Assembly (NCBI GenBank): GCA_016185945.1
Contig: JACPMR010000015.1
Coordinates: 71,256-135,255, forward strand
Origin: Candidatus Woesearchaeota archaeon
GTDB lineage: Archaea > Nanobdellota > Nanobdellia > Woesearchaeales > GW2011-AR4
DNA length: 64,000 nucleotides
Reading direction: 5' to 3'
Position numbers and translations under genes: made by a program. This document shows, piece after piece, positions 1-8,993 of the stretch (position 1 is the first letter of the stretch; each line of letters starts with the position of its first letter). Under the pieces are notes generated by a model. That model did not search any database and was not told the origin of the DNA. It saw only the letters and a list, made by a program, of their open reading frames with translations.

Positions 1-207
1 TTCAAAAAGGATATTACCGACATCTGGCTCGTACCTCGATGTAAATTCAAAAACAAACCTGAGCACATTTTGCTGCTTGTCCTTGCCAAATGCAAAATTG
101 TCTTCCTTGACATCCTTTATAGTGACATTGTTGTTTATGTCAATCTTGCCTTTTACAGCTTCTTTCCTTTCTGCACTTAACTTTGTGAATCCAAAGCCGA
201 CTATCAT
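1..207 (-). CDS. Hypothetical protein, N-terminal part (runs off the window)
   Basis: An open frame on the minus strand begins at an ATG at 205-207 and stays open to base 1, giving 69 residues that begin MIVGFGFTKLSAERK. It looks like a genuine protein start: a hydrophobic strand followed by a charged segment, with 'FVFEFTSRYEP' near the cut end. A short AT-rich region with a TTTAAA-like box (about 229-235 in plus coordinates) lies between it and the DNA ligase gene. I do not recognise the family. The C-terminus lies outside the window, so length and function cannot be judged. Confidence 0.6.
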   Translation of the reverse strand, partial: MIVGFGFTKLSAERKEAVKGKIDINNNVTIKDVKEDNFAFGKDKQQNVLRFVFEFTSRYEPDVGNILFE

Positions 208-247
208 TGTAAGAAGGATTTTTGGAGGGTATTTAAAGGTTTGGGGT

Positions 248-2008
248 TTAGCTCTTTTTCTGCCCAGCATACAACTTCTTCACATAATCTAGTGTAGATG
301 CTTCATGTGGACCTTTGTCTATTCTTTGGGAGATTACACGAGGAAAGCGGAGAGCTAGCCCACTCTCATAAGTAGGGCTTTTCTGGATTTCCTCATAGCC
401 AACCTCAATTATAATCTTGGGTTTTATTTTCACTTCTTTTCCTTTCTCGGAAATAATTAAGGGCTTTAACAATCTCGTCATCTCCATAAAACTCAAACCT
501 TCCTCTTCTTTCTCCTTCAAGCCAGTGCTTACCTTGCCAACTTCAAGGAAATCGTCATTCTCGTCAAGGCATGCAACTGTGTAGCTGCTGAGCCATCTTG
601 CGCGTTTGCCTTCTCCCCATTCAGCGCCTACAATAACTAAGTCAAGCGTTTCCATCATGTGCTTGAACTTAATCATGTAGCCAACTCGAGCGCCTGGCTT
701 ATAAGGAGAGTTAAGTGACTTGAACATTAAACCTTCATTGCCTGCATTGACAGCTTCCTTGAAGAATTTCTCAACATCTTTTTTTTCAGAAACAATCTTG
801 ATTTTTGATACTACAATTTTTTTCGGCTCCTGCTTAACAATTTTTTCCAACAATTTCCTTCTTTTCTCAAACTCCTCATTTATCATGCTTTTTCCCTCAA
901 AATTAATTATGTCAAAAACATTGACTTCAACAGGAAAATCATTAGACATCCTATCGATATCATATTTTCTCTTTATCCTTTGGGAAATATTCTGGAATGG
1001 AAGATATCTTCCTGTTTTTTTGTCATATCCAACTGCTTCTGAATCAATAATGAAGCTCTTGCCTTTTACATGCTTCTTGATATACTCAACAACATCGGGA
1101 AATTGTTTTGTTACATCTTCTAATCTGCGAGTAAACAACCTAATGCCGCCTTTTTCGCCTTTGTGCGCCTGTATCCTGAAGCCATCGTATTTAAATTCTA
1201 TAGCAGCCGGCTTGCCGACTGTTTCAAATGCCTCTTCAATTGTATCAACCTTCAATGCAAGCATTACTTGGATTGGAATGCCTACCTTCATTCCAATGTT
1301 TTCAAGCGCATCCAAGCCCTTTGATTTTGCTGCCTTTGCAACTAAAGCAAATTCATTTGTCACATCATAAGCGCTTTGCACAGCATCAGCATATTTATTG
1401 TAAACTTCCCTGTCTTCTACCTCTATATCGTTCATTTCCCTTGCATATTTGATTCCTATTTTATTGCCGAAGAAAGCCCAGACGATTGCATCACGCATTG
1501 CGCCTTCTCCAACTCCAATTCTCATCTCGCCTAGAATTGTCTTGACAATGTATTTTGATTCAACTGGCTTTGCCGAAGTAAGCAATTCTGCAATAAGCTG
1601 TGTTTTTCTCTCCACAGTGCCTTCTCCTTCAATCTCTGCCAATTTTCTCAGATTTTCAAAAACCTTTTTTGTTGTGAGCTTTGTTGAATGCAAAGTAGCC
1701 TGCTTTTTTGTCTTGACCAATAACTCTGCAACTAAGCCAAGGTCGCCTTGCTTTTTCCATTCCTTCTCTATTTTATCAATGCCAATGCCTATTGCAATGC
1801 CCAAAGATTTCAGCATCAATCTTGAGGCAACTCCTATTTCTCTGGCATCGTAATTTGGAAAAATCCTGCCTTCAAGAAGAAGAATAACATGCTCCATGTC
1901 GTCAATGCTGATTTCCTTCAAGAACTCTGCAATTATGTGTGTTTTTTCCAGTCTTTTGGTTGTTTTGTTTAATTGCTCGTAAACATCAACAAGCTTGGAG
2001 TACTCCAT
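248..2008 (-). CDS. lig: ATP-dependent DNA ligase
   Basis: This 586-residue protein has the length and architecture of archaeal replicative ATP-dependent DNA ligases, which seal nicks during Okazaki-fragment joining and repair. An N-terminal helical DNA-binding domain (about 1-230) is followed by the nucleotidyltransferase domain. The adenylated lysine is K273 in the motif EFKYDGFRIQAHK (KxDG). Downstream, FTRRLEDVTKQFPDV matches motif III, EGLMFKS motif IV, and YMIKFK near the end of the domain motif V; the OB-fold domain makes up the C-terminus. The ATG at 2008 sits behind an AT-rich region and gives the expected start. It appears monocistronic, with the upstream 240 bases AT-rich and shared with the divergent nitroreductase gene. 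Family assignment is firm. Confidence 0.95.
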   Translation of the reverse strand: MEYSKLVDVYEQLNKTTKRLEKTHIIAEFLKEISIDDMEHVILLLEGRIFPNYDAREIGVASRLMLKSLGIAIGIGIDKIEKEWKKQGDLGLVAELLVKTKKQATLHSTKLTTKKVFENLRKLAEIEGEGTVERKTQLIAELLTSAKPVESKYIVKTILGEMRIGVGEGAMRDAIVWAFFGNKIGIKYAREMNDIEVEDREVYNKYADAVQSAYDVTNEFALVAKAAKSKGLDALENIGMKVGIPIQVMLALKVDTIEEAFETVGKPAAIEFKYDGFRIQAHKGEKGGIRLFTRRLEDVTKQFPDVVEYIKKHVKGKSFIIDSEAVGYDKKTGRYLPFQNISQRIKRKYDIDRMSNDFPVEVNVFDIINFEGKSMINEEFEKRRKLLEKIVKQEPKKIVVSKIKIVSEKKDVEKFFKEAVNAGNEGLMFKSLNSPYKPGARVGYMIKFKHMMETLDLVIVGAEWGEGKRARWLSSYTVACLDENDDFLEVGKVSTGLKEKEEEGLSFMEMTRLLKPLIISEKGKEVKIKPKIIIEVGYEEIQKSPTYESGLALRFPRVISQRIDKGPHEASTLDYVKKLYAGQKKS

Positions 2009-2245
2009 AATATTGTGATTTGTTTTGTTTGTTTATTAAGTTTTTTGGTTGATTTTGAGGTTTTCATTGAATTTATATTATTTATTTTTCAATATTTGGC
2101 TTTAGTTTTATTATTTTTTAATGTGAAATTCATGTTTTTTGTTGATTATATTTTGTCTGACATAACGCATTAATTAAAAAATATTATTTCAAAAAATAAC
2201 AAATTTTCAGTTAACTATTTAAATGAGTTTATTTAAAAATAGATT

Positions 2246-2911
2246 ATGGATGTTTTTACCTGCATAAGGACGAGAAGGTCCATAAGAAAGTACAAGGACA
2301 AGGCAGTGCCATGGGGCAATATTGTTGAGATTCTGCAGGCAGGCAAGTACGCGCCATTTGCAGGTAATATTTTCAACGTCAAGTTTATTGTTGTGAAAAA
2401 TGAGGACAAAAGAAGGGCGATTGCAGAGGCATGCGTGCAGCAACACTGGATGCAGGATGCTCCAATTCATGTTGTTGTTGTTGGCGAGCCGGAAAAGGCG
2501 GAAAGGTACTATGGCACAAGAGGCGTTCGCTTGTATACAATACAAGGTGCTGCTGCTGCAATTGAGAATATGTTGCTGACAGCTCATTCACTTGGATTAG
2601 GGAGCTGCTGGGTTGGTGCTTTTGATGAAGAAGAGATAAGAAGATTATGCAATCTGCCAGAGCATGTCAATGTGCAGGCAATTGTAACAATTGGGTATGC
2701 AGACGAAACTCCTACTCCGCCGCCAAAGTACAGGATTGAGCATGCCATGTTCTTCGAGAAATGGTGGGGCAGGATTGAAGGGCCTAAAACCGGCTTAGGA
2801 TGGTGGAGCCCATACATAAAGCACGCTGTAACCCAAACAACAAAGCACGTAAAGAAACACAGCAAGAAATTAGTTGAAAAGGTTAAGGAGAAGTTGAAGA
2901 GGAAGAAATAG
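2246..2911 (+). CDS. Nitroreductase-family flavoprotein
   Basis: A 221-residue FMN-dependent nitroreductase-fold oxidoreductase. It opens with the family signature TRRSIRKYKDK. The PFAGNIFNVKFIVV segment is the FMN-contacting loop, and the core helix is ENMLLTAHSLGLGSCWVGAF, followed by VTIGYADETPTPPPK. These proteins transfer electrons from NAD(P)H to quinone-, nitro- or other substrates, and the true substrate cannot be read from sequence. A lysine-rich tail (KKHSKKLVEKVKEKLKRKK) is unusual for the family. A TATA-like TATTTAAAT lies about 35 bases upstream of the ATG. The 3' end overlaps the convergent hypothetical gene by 29 bases. Confidence 0.88.
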   Translation: MDVFTCIRTRRSIRKYKDKAVPWGNIVEILQAGKYAPFAGNIFNVKFIVVKNEDKRRAIAEACVQQHWMQDAPIHVVVVGEPEKAERYYGTRGVRLYTIQGAAAAIENMLLTAHSLGLGSCWVGAFDEEEIRRLCNLPEHVNVQAIVTIGYADETPTPPPKYRIEHAMFFEKWWGRIEGPKTGLGWWSPYIKHAVTQTTKHVKKHSKKLVEKVKEKLKRKK

Positions 2912-3431
2912 GTAAGCTATGTATATATTGAGCACAAGTTCTAACACATGTTACAAAAATATGATTTGGGATTGTTGTTAAAGAACCATTTCCTATTACC
3001 AAATTTTCCATAGGCACGAATAATGCACCATCTAACTTACGCTCTTTTTGGGCTACCACTCTAAAGTCTCTAGTGAAATGATAATGAACTCCAGCAATTC
3101 CAAGAGCAGAATCTCCATAAACAGAAATTCCTGGGGTGTATGCCCTTTTATAGCCTCTATCTTCAAGTACACGTATCGCACTATGTGCTGTTTGCTCATC
3201 TTTGGCGACAGAAATAAGGTGATAAGGCCATCCCTTATGATGCCGATCAAAAAGTATGAGAGCGGTGACACCATACCAATCAGTAACACGCATGTGTTCT
3301 AGAACGTATTTAAGATTAGCATCAATCCTATCAACTCGAATCCGTTGGGTTGCTGATTCAACTATGGAATGTAAATCTTCAACTGGATTTTTACGTCCAG
3401 TATGTCTTCCAAATTGATTAATAGGAACCAT
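2883..3431 (-). CDS. Hypothetical protein (182 aa)
   Basis: A 182-residue frame with a balanced amino-acid composition and no membrane segment. It has recognisable secondary-structure alternation, for example WYGVTALILFDRHHKGWPYH and a central GISVYGDSALGIAGVHYHF. A TATA-like CTATATATG box lies just upstream of the ATG at 3431, so the transcript may be leaderless or nearly so. Its 3' end overlaps the 3' end of the convergent nitroreductase gene by 29 bases, and the Ser/Thr-rich last residues (SSSSTSP) come from that overlap. I do not recognise a family. It is probably real because the frame is long and the region is otherwise empty. Confidence 0.6.
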   Translation of the reverse strand: MVPINQFGRHTGRKNPVEDLHSIVESATQRIRVDRIDANLKYVLEHMRVTDWYGVTALILFDRHHKGWPYHLISVAKDEQTAHSAIRVLEDRGYKRAYTPGISVYGDSALGIAGVHYHFTRDFRVVAQKERKLDGALFVPMENLVIGNGSLTTIPNHIFVTCVRTCAQYIHSLPISSSSTSP

Positions 3432-3483
3432 ATATAGATTAAGTAAAAGTACTAACCTTCGCTTTAAAAACCTATTCCAAAAA

Positions 3484-3516
3484 ATAAAAAAATGTGGCTC
3501 ATTAAGAATGAGCCAC
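3484..3516 (-). terminator. Hairpin plus U-run downstream of ftsZ
   Basis: A perfect 10-bp stem (GTGGCTCATT / AATGAGCCAC, 3-nt loop) spans 3494-3516. Read on the minus strand it is followed by a T-rich tract (ATTTTTTTATTTTTT). It lies about 100 bases beyond the ftsZ stop codon. This resembles a terminator, though archaeal termination mainly needs the U-run. A second stem (GCCTTCAT at 3522 with ATGAAGGC at 3557) sits between it and ftsZ. Confidence 0.5.
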
Positions 3517-3617
3517 CGCTTGCCTTCATATTAAAAACGTTGGGGGTGGTTTTCTAATGAAGGCAAAGAAACAATCTCACCACAAAGACTAAAGGGGTGA
3601 TTATGAAGCTTTGCCAT

Positions 3618-4688
3618 TTAATTGATTACCTCGATGCCAAGCTCTTGGCTGACTGCAACTGCTGCTGGCGATGGCTTTGAGTAATCCACTTTGCCTAATA
3701 CCCAAGGACTTTTAACACCTGTAACAATAGTCATAACCGTGATTCTGCCTTTCATGTCATCGACAACTCTGGCACCCCAGATTACATTTGCATCGTCATC
3801 CAAGCTTTCTGTAACTAGTTCACCAGCCCTGTTGATGTCGTCAAGCGTCATATCAGGACCACCTACAACATGTATCAAAGCGCCTGTTGCTCCTTTGTAA
3901 TCAACTTCCAATAATGGATTAGCCAGTGCTCCTTTGACTGATTCTTCCACTCTGTTGTTTGTGTCAGATGAGCCGACTCCAATGACTGCAACTCCACCAT
4001 TTTGCATTATGGCTTTGACATCTGCAAAATCCAAGTTAACAAGAGATGGAACTGCAATTGTCTCTACAATGCCTTTTATCATTGTTGCAACTAATTCATT
4101 AGCAACTGCAAATGCCTGCTGGATTGGCAAGTTGCCTGCTATCTGCACTAATCTGTTGTTGTCAATTACAATAACTGTATCAGAAACCTGCCTTAATTGC
4201 TGCAATCCAAATTCTGCCTTGTCAACTCTTGCCCTTTCAATTTTGAACGGCATTGTGACCGTGCCGATAACTATAGCACTTGTGTCTTTTGCAATATGCG
4301 CTACAACAGGAGCTGCACCTGTTCCTGTGCCGCCTCCCATGCCAGCGCATACAAAAACCATGTCAGCGCCTTTAAGCGATTCTTTCAGTTCAGGCAAAGA
4401 CTCCTTTGCTGCCTCTGCCCCTTTTTCTGGAAAGCCGCCGCAGCCTAATCCCCTAGTGACACCTTTCCCAATCAAGAACTTCCTGTCAGCATCTATGATG
4501 CCTAGATGCTGCTTGTCTGTGTTACATGCGATTATTTCAGCGCCTTTTATGCCCTTTTTGTAGAGCCATCCAACCATGTTGTTGCCAGCTCCACCAACAC
4601 CTATAACCTTTATGTTTGCCTGTCCTACCTCAAATCCCAAGCTTGTATCTGAAGCTTGTTTTAATGCACCCTCTACCAAAAAGTCCAT
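3618..4688 (-). CDS. ftsZ: Cell division GTPase FtsZ
   Basis: A 356-residue tubulin-superfamily GTPase that polymerises into the cytokinetic ring. The nucleotide-binding tubulin signature GGGTGTG is at residues 118-124, preceded by GVGGAGNNMV (about 30-39). The catalytic synergy (T7) loop is NLDFADV at about 218-224, and the N-terminal nucleotide-binding GCNTD-type motif appears as IACNTDKQ. The protein ends shortly after the C-terminal domain, without an obvious conserved tail for FtsA/ZipA-type partners, as expected in archaea. The start ATG is preceded by the Shine-Dalgarno-like GGGGGAG. A TATA box lies about 50 bases upstream, and a hairpin with a U-run follows the gene. Confidence 0.96.
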   Translation of the reverse strand: MDFLVEGALKQASDTSLGFEVGQANIKVIGVGGAGNNMVGWLYKKGIKGAEIIACNTDKQHLGIIDADRKFLIGKGVTRGLGCGGFPEKGAEAAKESLPELKESLKGADMVFVCAGMGGGTGTGAAPVVAHIAKDTSAIVIGTVTMPFKIERARVDKAEFGLQQLRQVSDTVIVIDNNRLVQIAGNLPIQQAFAVANELVATMIKGIVETIAVPSLVNLDFADVKAIMQNGGVAVIGVGSSDTNNRVEESVKGALANPLLEVDYKGATGALIHVVGGPDMTLDDINRAGELVTESLDDDANVIWGARVVDDMKGRITVMTIVTGVKSPWVLGKVDYSKPSPAAVAVSQELGIEVIN

Positions 4689-4737
4689 TTTAACACTCCC
4701 CCTTTTTCCCTAGCCCTGTGGTTTTCATACTATATTT

Positions 4738-4750
4738 TACAATATAAAGT
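4738..4750 (-). promoter_or_regulatory. Probable TATA-box promoter of ftsZ
   Basis: On the minus strand the sequence ACTTTATATTG lies about 50 bases before the ftsZ ATG, leaving room for a start site roughly 25 bases downstream and a short leader carrying GGGGGAG. The placement is an inference from archaeal promoter geometry. Confidence 0.4.
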
Positions 4751-4802
4751 TCCGTATACCGAAATGTTTATATTGCTCTTCTACAGCTACCCTTTTAGAA
4801 TT

Positions 4803-4941
4803 AGCTTGTGCCAAAAAGCTGATTTAATACCGTTTTATAGTTTTTTTCGTACTAAAAAACTAGAATTTCGCTAATAAGACAATTTCGAGTTGCTTTTCGC
4901 CAAAAAAGCTACTTTAAATGAGTTTTTCGCCAAAAAAACTC
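4803..4941. repeat. Cluster of four short hairpins between ftsZ and dphB
   Basis: The 393-base gap between divergent ftsZ and dphB holds four separate inverted repeats and no coding sequence. They are AGCT...AGCT (4803-4820), AGTTTTTTT...AAAAAACT (4839-4861), GCTTTT...AAAAGC (4892-4909) and GAGTTTTT...AAAAACTC (4920-4941). The third and fourth share the loop CGCC, and their 5' and 3' arms are oligo-T and oligo-A. The remaining sequence to 5081 is AT-rich with TATA-like words (TTTATAAAG near 4985-4993) that probably serve dphB. Confidence 0.6.
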
Positions 4942-5081
4942 ATAATTAATCTTTTCTTAATTTTATATTAATGCTTAAATAGATTTATAAAGATTTCTGG
5001 GGTTGAATATGTATTTTATTTTATATAGTTTTTAAATGAAATGACAATAAATTAAAGAATAATGGTATAATTCTTACCAAA

Positions 5082-5837
5082 ATGCCATTCTACTTCATCG
5101 GTTTAGGACTAAACAACGAAAAAGATATTAGCATTAACGGGCTTGAAGCAATTAAAAAATGTGATATTGTTTACTTGGAAAACTATACTTCTATTTTGAA
5201 CTGCAAAAAAGAGGATTTAGAGAAATTTTATGGCAAAAAAATAATTCTGGCAAGAAGGAGTCTTGTTGAAGCTGACGATAATGAGGTCATTGAAAATGCT
5301 AAATCAAAAAATGTTGCCTTTCTTGTTGCCGGAGACCCTTTAGTTGCAACAACCCATATTGACTTGTTTTTAAGGGCAAAGAAAGAAGGGATAAAATGTC
5401 ATGTTATTCATAATGCTTCAATTGTTAGTGCTGTTGGAATAACTGGATTGCAGGTTTATAAGTTTGGCAAAACAACAAGCATTCCCTTGGAGAACGAGAA
5501 TGTTGAAGCCCCATATGATGTTTTGAAAGAAAATTTAAAGTTAGGATTACATACATTGTTTTTGCTTGACTTGAATCCAGAAGAAGAAAAATTTATATCA
5601 GTAAATGATGCAATCAGGTATTTGCTTAAGGTTGAATTGAAAAAAAATGAAAGGGTTTTTTCTGAAAAAACTTTATGCTTAGGATGCGCAAGAATCGGAG
5701 GCGAGAATCAAGTAATTAAAGCTGGAGCTGCAAAGGATTTGTTGAAGCAGAATTTCGGCAAGCTGGTTCATTGCCTCATAGTGCCTGGGAAACTGCATTT
5801 CATGGAAGAAGAGGCATTGAAGATTTATTCTATGTAA
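5082..5837 (+). CDS. dphB: Diphthine synthase
   Basis: This 251-residue SAM-dependent methyltransferase acts in diphthamide synthesis: it methylates the modified histidine of elongation factor 2. It is of the tetrapyrrole-methylase fold. The N-terminus PFYFIGLGLNNEKDISINGLEAI is the family hallmark, followed by VAFLVAGDPLVATTH (SAM-binding GDP motif) and IHNASIVSAVGITGLQVYKFG. The C-terminal HCLIVPGKLHFMEEEAL is typical of Dph5/DphB. Diphthamide is restricted to archaea and eukaryotes, so this gene supports the archaeal assignment. Its end overlaps the end of the convergent serC by 13 bases. Confidence 0.95.
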   Translation: MPFYFIGLGLNNEKDISINGLEAIKKCDIVYLENYTSILNCKKEDLEKFYGKKIILARRSLVEADDNEVIENAKSKNVAFLVAGDPLVATTHIDLFLRAKKEGIKCHVIHNASIVSAVGITGLQVYKFGKTTSIPLENENVEAPYDVLKENLKLGLHTLFLLDLNPEEEKFISVNDAIRYLLKVELKKNERVFSEKTLCLGCARIGGENQVIKAGAAKDLLKQNFGKLVHCLIVPGKLHFMEEEALKIYSM

Positions 5838-6895
5838 CTTAACATTTTTCTGACATCTTTTTCATTATGCATTGGAAAATTTGCAATCCTTATTTGCTTA
5901 TCTTTAAATTCTTTATATCCAGAACCTACAATAAAGCCATTTTGCTCTAATTTTTGAATTATTCTTTGCGTGTCATCAAGCGTGTCTATTGCTATCACCG
6001 TTTTAGACTGAAAATCCTTGTTTTTCACGAATGGCTTGTATTTTGAGTGCTTTTCGAAAAAATCGTACATAATTTCTGCCTTCTTTTCTGTTTCCCTGCG
6101 GATTTTATCCATTCCCGACTTGCTTAATTCACTGCAAATTTTTCCAAGCAAATAAATGGCCAAGACATTTGGGGTTTCGGGCGTCTGGCTTTTCCCTGAA
6201 TATTTTAACAAACTCAGAAAGCTGTGGTAGCTTCCTATATTGTAATTGTTATTGTGCAAAAATTTGGATTTTTCAATGATATTCTCATTAACAATAACAA
6301 CGCCCAATCCGGCAGGCAGGCCAAAGCCCTTCTGCACGGAGAAGAAAGCGCAGTCAATAAGGCTGTAGTCAACATCAACATAAGGAACAGACGAGACAAT
6401 GTCAACTGCAACCAGCTTTTCAGGATTTTTTCTTTTTATTTGATAAACATTGCCCATATCGATTGCAACGCCCGTGCTTGTTTCGTTTTGGGTAAAGCAA
6501 ATAATCTCTGTATTTTCCGGAACCTGCATTTTTCCAAAATCAAAACCTTGCCCATTAGCCGCTTCAATCCTTTGCGACGATTTTTTCAGTTCAAGCGCTG
6601 TTTCAAAAAATTTTTTTGAGAACGCGCCATTTACAAGGTGAAATGAGTTTTTTCCAACGCAATTTTCAATGATTCTTTCCATTGCCTCTGTTGCAGAACC
6701 GAGAAAGAGAACATGAAAATCATTCGGGACATTCAATAATACCTTCAAATTGGAGACCGTACTCTGGAAAATTTCTTCAAATTTTTCGCCCCTATGGGAA
6801 ATTGAGCAAATATCATTTTTCATTGCCTCATTAATGTATTTGGGAATGCTGCCGTAAAGCTGCGTAGGGCCCGGAGTGAAGAATATTTTTTTCAT
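5825..6895 (-). CDS. serC: Phosphoserine aminotransferase (class V, PLP)
   Basis: A 356-residue class V aminotransferase that would convert 3-phosphohydroxypyruvate to phosphoserine. It begins with FFTPGPTQLYGSI, has the substrate-side SHRGEKFEE, and carries the PLP Schiff-base lysine in SVQKGFGLPAGLGVV. The GSATEAMERII and FTQNETSTGVA motifs line the cofactor. Serine-glyoxylate or alanine aminotransferases share this fold. The phosphoserine assignment rests largely on its neighbour: it directly follows a fused SerB-SerA gene, with a one-base TGATG stop/start overlap indicating translational coupling. Confidence 0.88.
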   Translation of the reverse strand: MKKIFFTPGPTQLYGSIPKYINEAMKNDICSISHRGEKFEEIFQSTVSNLKVLLNVPNDFHVLFLGSATEAMERIIENCVGKNSFHLVNGAFSKKFFETALELKKSSQRIEAANGQGFDFGKMQVPENTEIICFTQNETSTGVAIDMGNVYQIKRKNPEKLVAVDIVSSVPYVDVDYSLIDCAFFSVQKGFGLPAGLGVVIVNENIIEKSKFLHNNNYNIGSYHSFLSLLKYSGKSQTPETPNVLAIYLLGKICSELSKSGMDKIRRETEKKAEIMYDFFEKHSKYKPFVKNKDFQSKTVIAIDTLDDTQRIIQKLEQNGFIVGSGYKEFKDKQIRIANFPMHNEKDVRKMLSYIE

Positions 6896-8790
6896 CAGTA
6901 CAAAACCCTGAATTTTATTGTGTTTGGGATTTTCTTAAGCTCGTTAAAGACTTTTTTATCGTATGTTTTGCTGACATCTGTGATGACGTAGCCAATTTCC
7001 TCATTTGTCTTGAGATACTGCCCCAAAATATTTATTCTGTTCTTTGCAAAAACACTGTTTATATTGGACAAGACTCCAGGCACATTGTAATGAATGTGTA
7101 TCATGCGATGCGCATTCTGGAGCTTTGGAAGCTGAATACCGGGAAAGTTAATGCTGCCGAACGAGCTGCCATTATTAATGAAATCAATCAGCTTGTCTGC
7201 AACATACTCCCCAATGTTTTCCTGCGCCTCTTCCGTGCTTCCCCCTATGTGGGGGGTCAATATGACGTTTGGCAGCCCTTGCAGCTCTGACACAAATTTT
7301 TCCTGGTTGCTTTTCGGCTCGTAGGGGAAAACATCGATTGCAGCCCCCCTAACTTTGCCTTTTTTTATGTATTTTGACAATGCAATCACATCAACAATGA
7401 ACCCCCTGCTTGTGTTCAGGAAAATCACCCCATTTTTCATCATGCCGAATTCTTTTTCGCCAATTAGGTTCCTGTTCCTTGGGTTGCCGTCAACGTGCAC
7501 TGTGACAATATCCGATTTTCTCAGCAATTCCTGCATCGAGCTGCATTTTTTTGCATTGCCAAGGGCCATCTTATCCACAACATCATAATAATAAACATTC
7601 ATGCCAAGCATTTCTGCCAGCACTGAAAGCTGAGATCCTATGTTGCCATAACCGATAATGCCAAGATTCTTGCCCCTGACTTCAAAGCTGTTTGCTGCAG
7701 ACTTGTCCCATGCGCCTTGATGCAGATTGTTGCTCTTGCCAACGACATTCCTAATAAGCATTATAATGCTGCCTATTGCCAATTCAACAACGCTTCTTGT
7801 GTTGCTGTAAGGCGCATTGAAGGCAATGACCCCATTTTTTGTGCACTCTGCCAAGTCAATCTGGTTTGTGCCTATGCAAAATGCGCCGATTGCCATCAGC
7901 CTGTTTGCGTTTGCCAAAATTTTGCCTGTGATTTCCGTCTTGGACCTTATGCCAACCACAGACACATCCTTTATTTTTTCAGCCAACTCCTCCTCATCCA
8001 GGCTTTTTGGGATTGATTCAACGCTATAGCCCTCCCGCTTCAGCGCAGAAACAGCAGCTGGATGGATATTTTCCAGCAAAAGTATCCTTATCCTGTTTTT
8101 CGGGTAAGAGATTGCCATTGGCAGCTTGTTGATGTAAAGAAACTCATCAAAAGTCGGCGCAACATGGTCTGCCTTGTCGACAACAATTTTTCTTTCGACA
8201 TTTTCCGTGAAGGCAAAGAACTTTGTCACTAATCCCGACTCCTTTAATTGGTAATCAGTATAGCCGTCTCCAAGAACATATACCTCGCCGTCAAGATTTA
8301 ATGACTTGAGAAGCTCTGCCTTGCCCCTTTCCCTTGCCAGTATGTTTGTTTCATCAAAACCAACTATATTCTCTTCCTTGTCAAAAATGAATTCGTTGCA
8401 GAAGATGTTGTTTTCCGGAATATGGAGTTTTTTAACAACCGGAACTATATAGTCGCTGAACCCGTTGGAAATGATAAATATATTCTTTGAATTAAGCCTG
8501 AAGAAATGCCCGTTGCGCAAAAAAGAAGGGGTTATTTTTTTCTTCAGGGTTTTTATTAACGATTCTATATGCCTTTTGTTTGCGTTAAGGAGCTTGATGC
8601 GCCGGGATAACGAGTCTTTTATTGGCATCCTGCCTTCCATGCCGAGCTTTGTTATGTTTTTAATTTCATTGAGAATCACCGATTTTTTTGGGTTATCCCT
8701 GAGCGAGATGGCAGCCAACTCGTCAAGCGCCTCCACTTGGGTGAAAGTGCTGTCAAAATCAATTATGAAGAACTTGTCTTTGACTTGCAT
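6895..8790 (-). CDS. Fused phosphoserine phosphatase / 3-phosphoglycerate dehydrogenase
   Basis: A 631-residue fusion of the first and last enzymes of serine synthesis. The N-terminal HAD phosphatase (about 1-215) has the nucleophile motif DFDST at 11-15, the threonine/serine motif IFIISNG and the acidic VYVLGDGYTDYQ. From about residue 235 it becomes a D-3-phosphoglycerate dehydrogenase. This part has the NAD-binding GIIGYGNIG, the catalytic arginine region FLNTSRGFIVDV, and ILTPHIGGSTEEAQ with the catalytic histidine. It ends with a regulatory ACT domain (HIHYNVPGVLSNINSVFA), which normally binds serine for feedback control. Together with serC this gives the whole 3-phosphoglycerate-to-serine route in two genes. 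The domain order SerB-SerA is uncommon. Confidence 0.93.
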   Translation of the reverse strand: MQVKDKFFIIDFDSTFTQVEALDELAAISLRDNPKKSVILNEIKNITKLGMEGRMPIKDSLSRRIKLLNANKRHIESLIKTLKKKITPSFLRNGHFFRLNSKNIFIISNGFSDYIVPVVKKLHIPENNIFCNEFIFDKEENIVGFDETNILARERGKAELLKSLNLDGEVYVLGDGYTDYQLKESGLVTKFFAFTENVERKIVVDKADHVAPTFDEFLYINKLPMAISYPKNRIRILLLENIHPAAVSALKREGYSVESIPKSLDEEELAEKIKDVSVVGIRSKTEITGKILANANRLMAIGAFCIGTNQIDLAECTKNGVIAFNAPYSNTRSVVELAIGSIIMLIRNVVGKSNNLHQGAWDKSAANSFEVRGKNLGIIGYGNIGSQLSVLAEMLGMNVYYYDVVDKMALGNAKKCSSMQELLRKSDIVTVHVDGNPRNRNLIGEKEFGMMKNGVIFLNTSRGFIVDVIALSKYIKKGKVRGAAIDVFPYEPKSNQEKFVSELQGLPNVILTPHIGGSTEEAQENIGEYVADKLIDFINNGSSFGSINFPGIQLPKLQNAHRMIHIHYNVPGVLSNINSVFAKNRINILGQYLKTNEEIGYVITDVSKTYDKKVFNELKKIPNTIKFRVLY

Positions 8791-8874
8791 TATTTATCCG
8801 AAGAGGAGATTCATAATCATTATATAAATTTTGCCATTAGATAATTTTATAAATGATATAATTGTCTTACAAGC

Positions 8875-8960
8875 AGCCCCGTGGTGTAGCGGTCAAGCAT
8901 AGGGCCCTTTGGTTGCATGAAGAAAGGCTCTGACGGCAGTTCGAATCTGCCCGGGGCTAT
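8875..8960 (+). tRNA. tRNA-Gln(UUG) with a 12-nt intron
   Basis: The cloverleaf folds with acceptor AGCCCCG/CGGGGCT, a D arm GTGT...GCAT, anticodon stem GGGCC/GGCTC and a T arm GGCAG-TTCGAAT-CTGCC. Between the anticodon stem halves are 19 bases instead of 7. Removing 12 bases (TTGCATGAAGAA) after position 37 leaves the loop CTTTGGA, anticodon UUG. This is the canonical archaeal 37/38 intron position, and the intron is near the minimum known size. The discriminator base is A. It lies between the serine operon and a small membrane-protein gene. Confidence 0.88.
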
Positions 8961-8993
8961 TTTTATATTAGGCAATTCTGATGATAAATTTGA

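Noticed and set aside
720-1370. Long plus-strand frame opposite the DNA ligase gene
   Set aside because: Antisense shadow of a gene with strong motifs on the other strand.
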